Source of the DNA: Agromyces atrinae | GTDB lineage: Bacteria > Actinomycetota > Actinomycetes > Actinomycetales > Microbacteriaceae | Direction of reading: 5' to 3' | Length of the DNA: 64,000 nucleotides | NCBI RefSeq assembly: GCF_013407835.1 | Contig: NZ_JACCBI010000001.1 | Span: forward strand, 248,001 to 312,000 | In this document: positions 39,551 to 46,909 of the stretch, piece after piece | Layout: each line of letters begins with the position of its first letter | How positions within the stretch are numbered: the first letter of the stretch is position 1 | Position numbers and translations under genes: made by a program | Notes under the pieces: generated by a model | What the model was told of the DNA's origin: nothing | The model's database searches: none | Seen by the model: the letters and a program-made list of their open reading frames with translations, nothing else

Positions 39551-40129
39551 ATGTCGTCGCTCGGGGGAGAGCTCACGGAACGTCAGTTCGGTGATCTGAG
39601 CGTGACCCGCCTGATCGTCATGGCGGGTCTGCCCGGATCCGGCAAGTCGACGATCGGTGAGATCATCGGCAGCCGCCTCGGTGCGCAGGTCGTCTCGGTC
39701 GATCCGATCGAGTCGGCGATCCTGCGCGCCGGTATCGACGCGGATCAGCCGACCGGTCTGGCGGCTTATCTCGTCGCCGAAGAGATCGCGTCGACGGTCC
39801 TGGCTTCCGGCCGATCCGTCGTCGTGGATGCGGTGAACGCCGTCGAGGCCGCCCGCCTCCAGTGGCGCGACCTCGCTGAGCGCAGCCAGGTCGAACTCAA
39901 GGTCATCGAGGTCTTCTGCTCCGACGAGGCCGTACACCGCGAGCGACTCGAGCGACGCGAGAGCACTCTCCCGCACCTCGCCGAGTTGACGTGGCGCGCT
40001 GTCGAGCAGAGCCTCGAGGGCTACGCGTCCTGGACGGGTCCGAGTTCTGCGCTGCCGCGCGTGACCGTCGACTCGACGCAGCCGCTCGGCGTGAACGTCG
40101 ACATCGCGCTCGCGTTCATCGGCGCGTAG
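39551..40129 (+). CDS. small P-loop kinase-like protein
   Basis: A 192-residue protein with a P-loop GLPGSGKST near residues 25-33 and the pattern of small nucleotide or adenylate-type kinases (a Walker B-like VVVDAVNAVEAARLQWRDL). AAA/kinase-type enzymes with this layout phosphorylate small molecules or RNA ends; the substrate cannot be told. It starts 4 nt after atpC, so probably is transcribed with the atp operon, but this may be chance adjacency. Confidence 0.7.
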   Translation: MSSLGGELTERQFGDLSVTRLIVMAGLPGSGKSTIGEIIGSRLGAQVVSVDPIESAILRAGIDADQPTGLAAYLVAEEIASTVLASGRSVVVDAVNAVEAARLQWRDLAERSQVELKVIEVFCSDEAVHRERLERRESTLPHLAELTWRAVEQSLEGYASWTGPSSALPRVTVDSTQPLGVNVDIALAFIGA

Positions 40130-40885
40130 GTGCTGATACTTCTCCCTCCCTCCGAGACGAAGAGGGATGGCGGCGGAGCGCCGCGACTCGACGTCACGTC
40201 GCTGGCGTTCCCTCGCCTCGCGCCGGAGCGTCGCGTCGTCGTGAAGGCCCTGCGCGAGCTCGCCCGCGACGACGACGAGAGCGCGCGAGCGCTCAAGCTC
40301 GGCCCGCAGCAGTCTCATGAGCTCGCGCGCAACCGGTCATTCACGACGTCGCCCACGATGCCCGCGATCGATCGCTTCACGGGGGTGCTCTTCGACGGTC
40401 TCGAGGCGCACACCTTGACCGAGGCGGAGCGTTCCTTCGCCGGCGAACACGTGCTCATCCATTCCGCACTGCTCGGCCCGGTCTCCGCACTCGATTCGGT
40501 TCCTGCCTATCGGCTCTCCCACAACTCTCGTCTGCCGGGTGTGTCGCTCCGTTCACACTGGGCTGCTCCCGTCGCGGCGCAGATCGCCGCTCACGACGGC
40601 CTCGTCCTCGACCTCCGCTCAGAGGGATACGCGGCTCTCGGCCCGCGCCCGAAGCGCGACGACTCCGTGTTCGTGCGCGTCGTCTCGGAGGGTGATGATG
40701 GGCGCAGGCGCGCCCTCAACCACTTCAACAAGAAGGCCAAGGGCGAGTTCACTCGCGCCGTGCTGCAGCAGGGTGCAGCGTTCGACACCGTCGACGACGC
40801 GATCGACGGAGCACGCTCGGTGGGCTGGAGACTCGAACGCTCGAGCGATCCGGGCGAGCTCGAACTCGTCGTCGCCGCCCACTGA
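40130..40885 (+). CDS. yaaA: YaaA family protein
   Basis: A 251-residue protein of the YaaA/DUF328 family. The N-terminus LILLPPSETKRDGG and the C-terminal HFNKKAKGEFTRAVL are signature stretches. In E. coli YaaA limits Fenton-type damage by lowering free iron under peroxide stress; it may bind DNA. GTG start immediately follows the stop of the preceding kinase, indicating a coupled pair. Convergent with tag. Confidence 0.92.
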   Translation: MLILLPPSETKRDGGGAPRLDVTSLAFPRLAPERRVVVKALRELARDDDESARALKLGPQQSHELARNRSFTTSPTMPAIDRFTGVLFDGLEAHTLTEAERSFAGEHVLIHSALLGPVSALDSVPAYRLSHNSRLPGVSLRSHWAAPVAAQIAAHDGLVLDLRSEGYAALGPRPKRDDSVFVRVVSEGDDGRRRALNHFNKKAKGEFTRAVLQQGAAFDTVDDAIDGARSVGWRLERSSDPGELELVVAAH

Positions 40886-40911
40886 CGCGCTCGCGACCCC
40901 ATCGAGCCGGT

Positions 40912-41553
40912 TCAGCTCGGCGATGCCGTTCCGTCGGCGTTCTCGGCGCGGAAGCACCCGACGACATGATCGTCGACCATCCCCGTCGACTGCATGAGCG
41001 CGTACATCGTGGTCGGACCGACGAATCGGAAGCCGAGCTTTCGCAGCGTCTTGCTCATGGCCGCGGATTCTTCGGTCGTCGCGGGGACATCGCCCAACGT
41101 CTTCGGGCGCGGCCCGGGCGGAGGCGCGAACTGCCACAACACCTCGGAGAGCGGGCGGTCGAGAGCGAGCGTCGCTCGTGCATTGCTGATGACCGCCTCG
41201 ATCTTTCCGCGATGGCGGATGATCGAGGCGTCGAGGACGAGCCGATCGACATCGGCCGTCGTGAACGCGGCGACTCGAGCGACGTCGAACCCGTCGAATG
41301 CCGAACGGAACGCCTCCCGACGCCGGAGGATCGTGATCCACGACAGGCCCGCCTGGAAGCCTTCGAGACTGATCTTCTCGAAGAGTCGGCGGTCGTCGCG
41401 GAGCGCTCGACCCCATTCGTCGTCGTGATAGCGGCGATACTCGTCGTCGTTGCCCGACCACGCGCAGCGCGCACGCCCGTCGTCACCGACGATGAGTGAG
41501 GCGCGCGCCGGTGGGGTGGCAGTGACGATGGTCGTTCCTGCGGCGTCGCTCAT
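40912..41553 (-). CDS. tag: DNA-3-methyladenine glycosylase I
   Basis: A 213-residue Tag enzyme that removes 3-methyladenine from alkylated DNA. The core has RCAWSGNDDEYRRYHDDEWG, FEKISLEGFQAGLSW, TILRRREAFRSAF and GFRFVGPTTMYALMQSTGMV with the His of DDHVVGC; cysteine and histidines form its zinc-binding site. The start ATG overlaps the stop of ogt, so ogt and tag form a two-gene repair operon. Length is a little longer than E. coli Tag because of an N-terminal extension. Confidence 0.95.
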   Translation of the reverse strand: MSDAAGTTIVTATPPARASLIVGDDGRARCAWSGNDDEYRRYHDDEWGRALRDDRRLFEKISLEGFQAGLSWITILRRREAFRSAFDGFDVARVAAFTTADVDRLVLDASIIRHRGKIEAVISNARATLALDRPLSEVLWQFAPPPGPRPKTLGDVPATTEESAAMSKTLRKLGFRFVGPTTMYALMQSTGMVDDHVVGCFRAENADGTASPS

Positions 41554-42044
41554 GCGGCGATGATGATCTGTTCGTGGCCGAGCAGCCAGAGCTTCGTCGC
41601 CACGCCCTCACCGGCGCTGTAGCCCGTGACGGCTCCGTTCGAGCCGAGCACGCGGTGACACGCGACGAGGAGCGGAATGGGGTTGGCTCCGACGGCACCG
41701 CCGATCGCCCGAGCCGAACCGGGGCGACCGACGGCTTCGGCGAGCTGGCCGTACGAGACGCATTCGCCCCAGCCCAGTCGATCGAGTTCCCGCCACACCG
41801 ACTGTTGGAACGGCGTTCCCGGAAGGCTGAGCGGAAGGTCGAAGCGCTGTCGAACGCCCGCGAAGTACTCCTCGAGCTGCTCCTTCGCGGCACGGAGCGC
41901 GGGCGTCGGGTTCTCGGCGAGGTCGTCGTGGGGGAGGGTTCCCGCCCGCTCGATGGAGAGGCCGGTGATGAGGTCGTCGGTGCCGCGGACTTCGATTCTG
42001 CCGATCGGACTGTCGAGGCGGATGAGTCGGAGGGATTCGGTCAT
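41550..42044 (-). CDS. ogt: methylated-DNA--protein-cysteine methyltransferase
   Basis: A 164-residue O6-alkylguanine-DNA alkyltransferase that removes alkyl groups from guanine by transferring them to its own cysteine. The C-terminal domain has the helix-turn-helix GECVSYGQLAEAVGRPGSAR-like segment, and the acceptor cysteine in LLVACHRVLGSNG. The usual PCHR motif reads ACHR here, so the proline before the cysteine is replaced by alanine. The ATG is chosen because the longer ORF upstream overlaps the divergent aldo/keto reductase promoter. First gene of the ogt-tag pair. Confidence 0.9.
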   Translation of the reverse strand: MTESLRLIRLDSPIGRIEVRGTDDLITGLSIERAGTLPHDDLAENPTPALRAAKEQLEEYFAGVRQRFDLPLSLPGTPFQQSVWRELDRLGWGECVSYGQLAEAVGRPGSARAIGGAVGANPIPLLVACHRVLGSNGAVTGYSAGEGVATKLWLLGHEQIIIAA

Positions 42045-42050
42045 GGGTCG

Positions 42051-42056
42051 AGAGTA
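42051..42056 (-). promoter_or_regulatory. -10-like box TACTCT for ogt-tag
   Basis: Minus-strand TACTCT ends 6 nt before the ogt ATG, so the operon would be leaderless. Confidence 0.45.
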
Positions 42057-42151
42057 GCCCGCGTCATCCGCCGCCCCTCGCGGAAATCGGACACCATGCG
42101 GACAGTCGTCGGCGTCGGGTCGGTGGGGAGGACAGGTCGATGTCACCGGCC

Positions 42152-42157
42152 TACGCT
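42152..42157 (+). promoter_or_regulatory. -10-like box TACGCT for the aldo/keto reductase
   Basis: TACGCT ends 6 nt before the ATG at 42164, which supports that start over an upstream in-frame GTG. Confidence 0.5.
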
Positions 42158-42163
42158 GGAGGA

Positions 42164-43126
42164 ATGGCAGACATGGAATACCGCTCACTCGGCCGCTCCG
42201 GACTTCGCGTCTCGGCGGTCGGCCTCGGCTGCAACAACTTCGGGCGCCCCGGAACGGCGACGGAGACCGCTTCCGGCACCGACGCCGTCATCGGCGCGGC
42301 GATCGATGCCGGGATCACGCTCTTCGACACCGCGGACATGTACGGCGGCGAGTTCGGCCTGAGCGAGACGCTCATGGGCGAGGCGCTCGTCGGCCGTCGC
42401 GATCGCATCGTCCTCGCGACGAAGTTCGGCCACTCCGGGGCATCGTCGCCGATCCCGTCGTGGGGCGCCCGCGGTTCACGTCGATACGTGCGGCTCGCCG
42501 TGGAGCGGTCGCTGCGACGTCTTCGGACCGACTGGATCGACCTCTACCAGCTGCACACTCCCGACCCAAACACGCCGATCGAAGAGACGCTCGCTGCACT
42601 CGACGAGCTCGTCACCGAGGGGAAGGTGCGCTACATCGGGCACTCCAACCTGGCCGGCTGGCAGATCGCCGAGGCGCACCTCGCAGCGCAGCTCGTGGGT
42701 ACCGAGGCGTTCATCTCCGCGCAGGACGAGTACAGCCTGCTCTCCCGCGGCGCCGAGAAGGAGGTGCTGCCCGCCGTGCGTCACTTCGGGCTCGGCTTCC
42801 TCCCGTACTTCCCTCTCTACAACGGGCTCCTGACGGGCAAGTTCTCGCGCTCGGGCGGTCCGGCCGACTCCCGCATCATGCGGCAGCGCCCCCACGTGGC
42901 CGAGGATGCCCCGTGGGATGTCATCGAGGAGTACGAGGCCTTCTGCGCCGAGCGTTCCGTGTCGATGCTCGACGCGACGTTCACGTGGATGCTCGCTCAG
43001 CCCTCGCTCTCGTCGGTGATCGCGGGCGCGACGTCGGCCGAGCAAGTCGCCAAGAACGCGGCGGCGGCCGGCGCCTGGGATGCCACGGCGGAGGACATCG
43101 CCCGCATCGACGCGATCTTCGCCTGA
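42164..43126 (+). CDS. aldo/keto reductase
   Basis: A 320-residue NADPH-dependent aldo/keto reductase with a TIM-barrel fold. The catalytic tetrad is visible: Asp and Tyr in FDTADMYGGEFGLSE, Lys in LATKFG and His in YQLHTPDP. C-terminal motifs for NADP binding end near SSVIAGATSAEQV. Substrate unknown; possibly carbonyl detoxification or sugar metabolism. The gene is followed by a hairpin that starts in its stop codon. Confidence 0.92.
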   Translation: MADMEYRSLGRSGLRVSAVGLGCNNFGRPGTATETASGTDAVIGAAIDAGITLFDTADMYGGEFGLSETLMGEALVGRRDRIVLATKFGHSGASSPIPSWGARGSRRYVRLAVERSLRRLRTDWIDLYQLHTPDPNTPIEETLAALDELVTEGKVRYIGHSNLAGWQIAEAHLAAQLVGTEAFISAQDEYSLLSRGAEKEVLPAVRHFGLGFLPYFPLYNGLLTGKFSRSGGPADSRIMRQRPHVAEDAPWDVIEEYEAFCAERSVSMLDATFTWMLAQPSLSSVIAGATSAEQVAKNAAAAGAWDATAEDIARIDAIFA

Positions 43127-43155
43127 CGACTCCTCCTGCACAGCCCGGAGTCGTC
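43125..43155 (+). terminator. hairpin at the end of the aldo/keto reductase gene
   Basis: A perfect 9-bp stem (GACGACTCC/GGAGTCGTC) with a 13-nt loop overlaps the last bases of the stop codon. No T tract follows. Confidence 0.45.
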
Positions 43156-43210
43156 CACAGAACGGTCGACGCCGAGCGACGGATGACGCGGGGGATCGAA
43201 TCATGGAGGC

Positions 43211-44356
43211 ATGACGATCCTTCGCGCCTCCGCCGCGCACGACTTCCTGGCCCTCGTTCCGACGCTCACGGGCTACCGTTCCGAGAACAGCATCGTCTGC
43301 GTCGCCTTCCGCGGCAATCGCACGGCTGCCGCCTTCCGAGTCGATCTACCCGCACCCGGCGACGGGCGCGGTGAGCGCGCCGTCATCGACGCCGTGGTCG
43401 GCCTCCTCTGCCGCCTACCCGAGGTCGATGCGGCCGTCCCGGTCATCTACACCGATTCGACGTTCGCCGACACCGGCATCCCCCGGGCGAGGTTCGCCGA
43501 TCGAATGGTCGAGGTGCTCGGTGAGAACGGGTTCCTCGTGAGAGACGCACTGTGTCACGCAGCCGATGCGTGGGGCTCGTATCTCGATCCCGAGTGCCCG
43601 ACCCGAGGCCGCAGTCTCGATCTCATCGCCGGCAGCGAGCTCTCGGCCGCGGCCACTGCGATCAGGAACGGCGACGAGCTCGCCGGTGTCGACTCGCCCG
43701 GCATCCTTCCGCAGGTCGACGATCGGGAGCGCCATCGCTTCGAGCGGGTGCTCTCTCGATTGCGCCGGGAGTTGAGCGGCGACGAGGAGCCTCGTGTGAT
43801 CGCTCAGGTGTTCGCTCTCGCGGATCCGTCGCCCGTTCCGTGGGTCGAGTTCTGTGCGACGACGGCTGTCGGCGACCTTCCTCCGGTCGCCCGCGCCTGG
43901 CTGCTCGAGCTGATCCAGTCTCCGCCGACGCGTGACCAGGCCATGGTGCAGTTCGCCTTCGGCGAGCTCGCCGGACTCGCCGCGGTCGCCGATCAGGAGG
44001 AATGGGAGTCCGGTGTCGACTACGGGGCCGACGACGACCTCGACGAGACGGTCGCGGAGATCCTGCTCGGGAGATGCGTGATGCGGCCGGACGTTCAGCG
44101 AACACGTTCCGCCGTCGAACTGCTCCGACTCCTCGTCGCGAGTGCTCCGCGTGACGATCGACCGGCGCCGCTCTGCATGCTCGGGTGGCTGTTGTGGGCG
44201 CTCGGGCGGGGGAGTGCTGCGGCACGCGTCATCGAAACGGCGCTGTCGATCGACCCGGACTACGGCATGGCCCGCGCGCTGCACACCCTCCTGGGTTCGG
44301 CGGTTCTCCCGGAGTGGGCGTTCGCCGAGGCTTCCGGCGAGGCGCCCGTGACCTGA
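43211..44356 (+). CDS. DUF4192 family protein
   Basis: A 381-residue soluble protein of the DUF4192 family, which is almost limited to actinobacteria and has no known function. The start TILRASAAHDFLALVPTLTGY with GNRTAAAFRVDLP is its characteristic N-terminus. The C-terminal part is helical, with TPR-like features (CMLGWLLWALGRGSAAARVIETALS). No signal peptide or membrane helix. Position just before the FHA/PP2C genes may be meaningful, but DUF4192 genes also occur elsewhere. Confidence 0.85.
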   Translation: MTILRASAAHDFLALVPTLTGYRSENSIVCVAFRGNRTAAAFRVDLPAPGDGRGERAVIDAVVGLLCRLPEVDAAVPVIYTDSTFADTGIPRARFADRMVEVLGENGFLVRDALCHAADAWGSYLDPECPTRGRSLDLIAGSELSAAATAIRNGDELAGVDSPGILPQVDDRERHRFERVLSRLRRELSGDEEPRVIAQVFALADPSPVPWVEFCATTAVGDLPPVARAWLLELIQSPPTRDQAMVQFAFGELAGLAAVADQEEWESGVDYGADDDLDETVAEILLGRCVMRPDVQRTRSAVELLRLLVASAPRDDRPAPLCMLGWLLWALGRGSAAARVIETALSIDPDYGMARALHTLLGSAVLPEWAFAEASGEAPVT

Positions 44357-44408
44357 CGGCCCTCGGACATGCGCTCACACCCTTCACGCTCCACGGGGCG
44401 GCGGGTGG

Positions 44409-44414
44409 AAGACT
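44409..44414 (+). promoter_or_regulatory. -10-like box AAGACT for the FHA gene
   Basis: AAGACT (one change from TAGACT) ends 6 nt before the ATG of the first FHA gene. Confidence 0.35.
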
Positions 44415-44420
44415 GGGGGG

Positions 44421-45347
44421 ATGCCGTCGGTCATTCGCGCCTCCGACGATGCGCACAAGCCCTCGTGGGTGTTCGTCATCGGGCAGAGTTTCATCGTGGG
44501 GGTGGGTGAGCCCGCGCCGGAAGGCGTCGTCTCGCGCCTCCTCGCGCTCGTCGATGACCCCGACGCGACGATCGAGCGGATCGTCGGGGTGATCCCGCTG
44601 GCCGGCGAGGACGCGGTCGAATCGTTCGGCCTCGTCTCGTTCCCTGCGCCGGGCGAAGCGGATGGCAGCGACCGGAGGATCACCGCCATCGTGCGCGGGA
44701 CGGCTGCCATCGACATCCACTCCCCGGGCGGCTCGCGTCGCTTCGACGACCGCGGAATCAGACCGTGGCATCTCGCCGACTTCACAGCCGTCACCGGACT
44801 CGCCCTCGCCTCGCGACATGAGCCTCTCGACGCGCATGCCCCCGGGCGAGCGGTCGACCTCCGGTCTCGTCGGATCCGCGCCACGAGGCTCGAGTGGTTG
44901 CGGGAGGGCGCTGAGTCCGCCGACACCGAGCAGACCGACGCAGCGATCGTCGCGCGCACGCTGCCGCGGCCCGTCGGCGTGCCGTGGTTCAAGGCGGGAG
45001 ATGTGCTCTATTCGCTCGACGGCACGGCACTGATCGGACGCCGGCCCCGACGCCGGGCGGAGGACGGCGACGACGTCGTCGCGCTCATCACACTCGAATC
45101 GCCGGCGTCGACGGTATCGGGCACCCACCTCGAACTGCGCCGGCATGGCTCGCGCATCGTGGCGACCGATCTGTCGTCGACCAATGGAACGATCGCCGCC
45201 ATCGGGGGCACTCGGCGCCCTCTCGTCCCGGGCGAGCCGCAGACCCTCGGTGTCGGTGCCACGCTTGACCTCGGTGACGGTGCTATCGTCGAAATCCTCC
45301 CCGTTGATGCGGATCCAGCCGGGGGGCCGAGTGAGAAGAAGGCCTGA
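44421..45347 (+). CDS. FHA domain protein
   Basis: A 308-residue protein with an uncharacterised N-terminal half (residues 1-190) and a C-terminal forkhead-associated domain from about 195. FHA domains bind phosphothreonine; the consensus elements are visible as GRRPRR, the region around VSGTHLELRRHG and STNGT. No membrane helix is evident. It is 3 nt upstream of a PP2C phosphatase, so the two should be co-expressed. The phosphoprotein partner is unknown; no Ser/Thr kinase is encoded in this window. Confidence 0.8.
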   Translation: MPSVIRASDDAHKPSWVFVIGQSFIVGVGEPAPEGVVSRLLALVDDPDATIERIVGVIPLAGEDAVESFGLVSFPAPGEADGSDRRITAIVRGTAAIDIHSPGGSRRFDDRGIRPWHLADFTAVTGLALASRHEPLDAHAPGRAVDLRSRRIRATRLEWLREGAESADTEQTDAAIVARTLPRPVGVPWFKAGDVLYSLDGTALIGRRPRRRAEDGDDVVALITLESPASTVSGTHLELRRHGSRIVATDLSSTNGTIAAIGGTRRPLVPGEPQTLGVGATLDLGDGAIVEILPVDADPAGGPSEKKA

Positions 45348-45350
45348 GCA

Positions 45351-46187
45351 GTGACACAGATCGGCCACGGCAACGCCGGGCACACGCTGCACCTGCCTGA
45401 CGGCACGCGTGTAGAACTCGCGTGGGCCGCACTCACCGACACCGGACTCCGTCGCGAAGTCAACGAAGACAGCTTCATCGCCGACTCGCCGATCTTCGCC
45501 GTCGCCGACGGCATGGGCGGCCACGCGGCAGGCGACTTCGCCAGCGCGGCCGTGGTCACTCGACTCGCGTCGCATGTCGGCGAGTCGATCGTCGGTACGA
45601 GCGAGATCGATGCGTCGCTCCGGGCCGCGGTCGACGACATGCGCCGCGGCGCGGGCGTCACCGACGAGGGAAGCGGCACCACTGTCACGGGCGTCGCGGT
45701 CGCCGTCGTCGGCGGGCGGGCGGCGTTCCTCGTGTTCAACATCGGAGACTCGCGGGTGTATCGCCTGCGCGGAGGCGAGCTCGAACAGCTCACCGTCGAC
45801 CACTCGATCGTGCAGGAGCTGGTCGATGCCGGGCAGATCACGCGCGAAGAGGCCGACACGCATCCCCACGCGAACGTCATCACGCGCGCCGTCGGCTTTC
45901 ACGAGGCACCTGTGCCCGACTACCGTGCGATTCCCCTCGAAGCGGGTTCGCGCATCCTCGTCTGCTCCGACGGTCTCACGAAGGAACTCACGCCGTACGG
46001 CATCCGTCACTTCCTCCTCGCCAACCCGCGCCCGCAGTCAGCCGCGCGACAGCTGATGGATGCGGCGCTCGGCAATGGGGGGCGTGACAACGTCACGGTC
46101 GTCATCGTCGACGTGGTCGACGTCACGGCACCCGCCGACGCCGACACGGGAATCGTCGAGCGCACGGGCGACGTGCCCCGCGACTGA
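45351..46187 (+). CDS. PP2C-type protein phosphatase
   Basis: A 278-residue PPM-family serine/threonine phosphatase. Metal-binding and catalytic motifs are all present: REVNEDSF, ADGMGGHAAGDFAS, GSGTTVTGVAV, GDSRVYRLRGGELEQLT, VCSDGL and GGRDNVTVVIVD. The length is the catalytic domain alone, with no transmembrane helix. GTG start, 3 nt after the FHA gene. It probably removes phosphate from the targets read by the FHA proteins. Confidence 0.93.
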   Translation: MTQIGHGNAGHTLHLPDGTRVELAWAALTDTGLRREVNEDSFIADSPIFAVADGMGGHAAGDFASAAVVTRLASHVGESIVGTSEIDASLRAAVDDMRRGAGVTDEGSGTTVTGVAVAVVGGRAAFLVFNIGDSRVYRLRGGELEQLTVDHSIVQELVDAGQITREEADTHPHANVITRAVGFHEAPVPDYRAIPLEAGSRILVCSDGLTKELTPYGIRHFLLANPRPQSAARQLMDAALGNGGRDNVTVVIVDVVDVTAPADADTGIVERTGDVPRD

Positions 46188-46204
46188 CGCCGCTACCGGT
46201 TGCC

Positions 46205-46210
46205 TAGAAT
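46205..46210 (+). promoter_or_regulatory. -10-like box TAGAAT for the zinc-ribbon FHA gene
   Basis: TAGAAT lies 30 nt before the GTG; the short leader holds GAGAGGA, a Shine-Dalgarno-like run. Confidence 0.4.
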
Positions 46211-46240
46211 GGTCACGGACGACCGAGAGGATCATCGCGC

Positions 46241-46816
46241 GTGAATTGTCAGATCTGCGGCACGCCGTTGCACCCCGGAGCGATGTTCTGCGGCGAGTGC
46301 GGAAGCTCGGTCCAGGCGACCGCGGCATCACGTCGTCGGCCCGACCCGCGCCCCTCCGACACGAGCGTCGTCGAACGCCTCGTGCCCGTCACGACCGGCA
46401 TCATCAGTGTCGCCGTCGATTCCGTGCCGATACCCGAGGAGCCCGCTGCGGACGACGCCACGCCTCTGTCCGACGCCGACTCGACCACCTCGCCTCGGTT
46501 CGCCCTGCAGTTCAGCACGGGTGAGAAGGTGACGGTGTTCGGAACGGGCCTCATCGGCCGCCGGCCTCTCGGTGCGCCCGGCGAGCGGTTCGATCACCTC
46601 GTCCAGATCGCCGACCGCTCGCTCTCGGTCTCGAAGACCCACGTCGAGTTCGGAGAGCACGAGGGCACTCTGTGGGTCGCCGACCGTTTCTCGGGTAACG
46701 GCACGATCGTGCGTCATCTCGATGGCACGGCTGTGCGGTGCGAACCGGGCCGCCGCTATCTCGTGCCGCGCGGCTCACGCGTCGAACTCGCCGAACAGTC
46801 GTTCGTCGTCAGCTGA
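46241..46816 (+). CDS. zinc-ribbon FHA domain protein
   Basis: A 191-residue protein. The N-terminus has a four-cysteine zinc ribbon (CQICGTPLHPGAMFCGECG), then an acidic linker rich in Pro, Ser, Thr and Asp, then an FHA domain with IGRRPLG, LSVSKTHVEFGEHEG and GNGT. The linker may be a phosphorylation target. The ribbon may bind nucleic acid or a partner protein. Together with the neighbours it forms an FHA-PP2C-FtsK group. Confidence 0.85.
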   Translation: MNCQICGTPLHPGAMFCGECGSSVQATAASRRRPDPRPSDTSVVERLVPVTTGIISVAVDSVPIPEEPAADDATPLSDADSTTSPRFALQFSTGEKVTVFGTGLIGRRPLGAPGERFDHLVQIADRSLSVSKTHVEFGEHEGTLWVADRFSGNGTIVRHLDGTAVRCEPGRRYLVPRGSRVELAEQSFVVS

Positions 46817-46897
46817 CGCCTCTCCTCCACAGGCGGAGGCCGAGTCGGTTCCCACCCACGTCGCGTAGCGCGTCTTCCCGGCGCGGAAGCGGTCCGC

Positions 46898-46903
46898 TGG
46901 ACT
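46898..46903 (+). promoter_or_regulatory. possible -10 box TGGACT for the FtsK-like gene
   Basis: TGGACT (TAGACT with one change) ends 6 nt before the GTG start. Confidence 0.3.
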
Positions 46904-46909
46904 GGGCGA

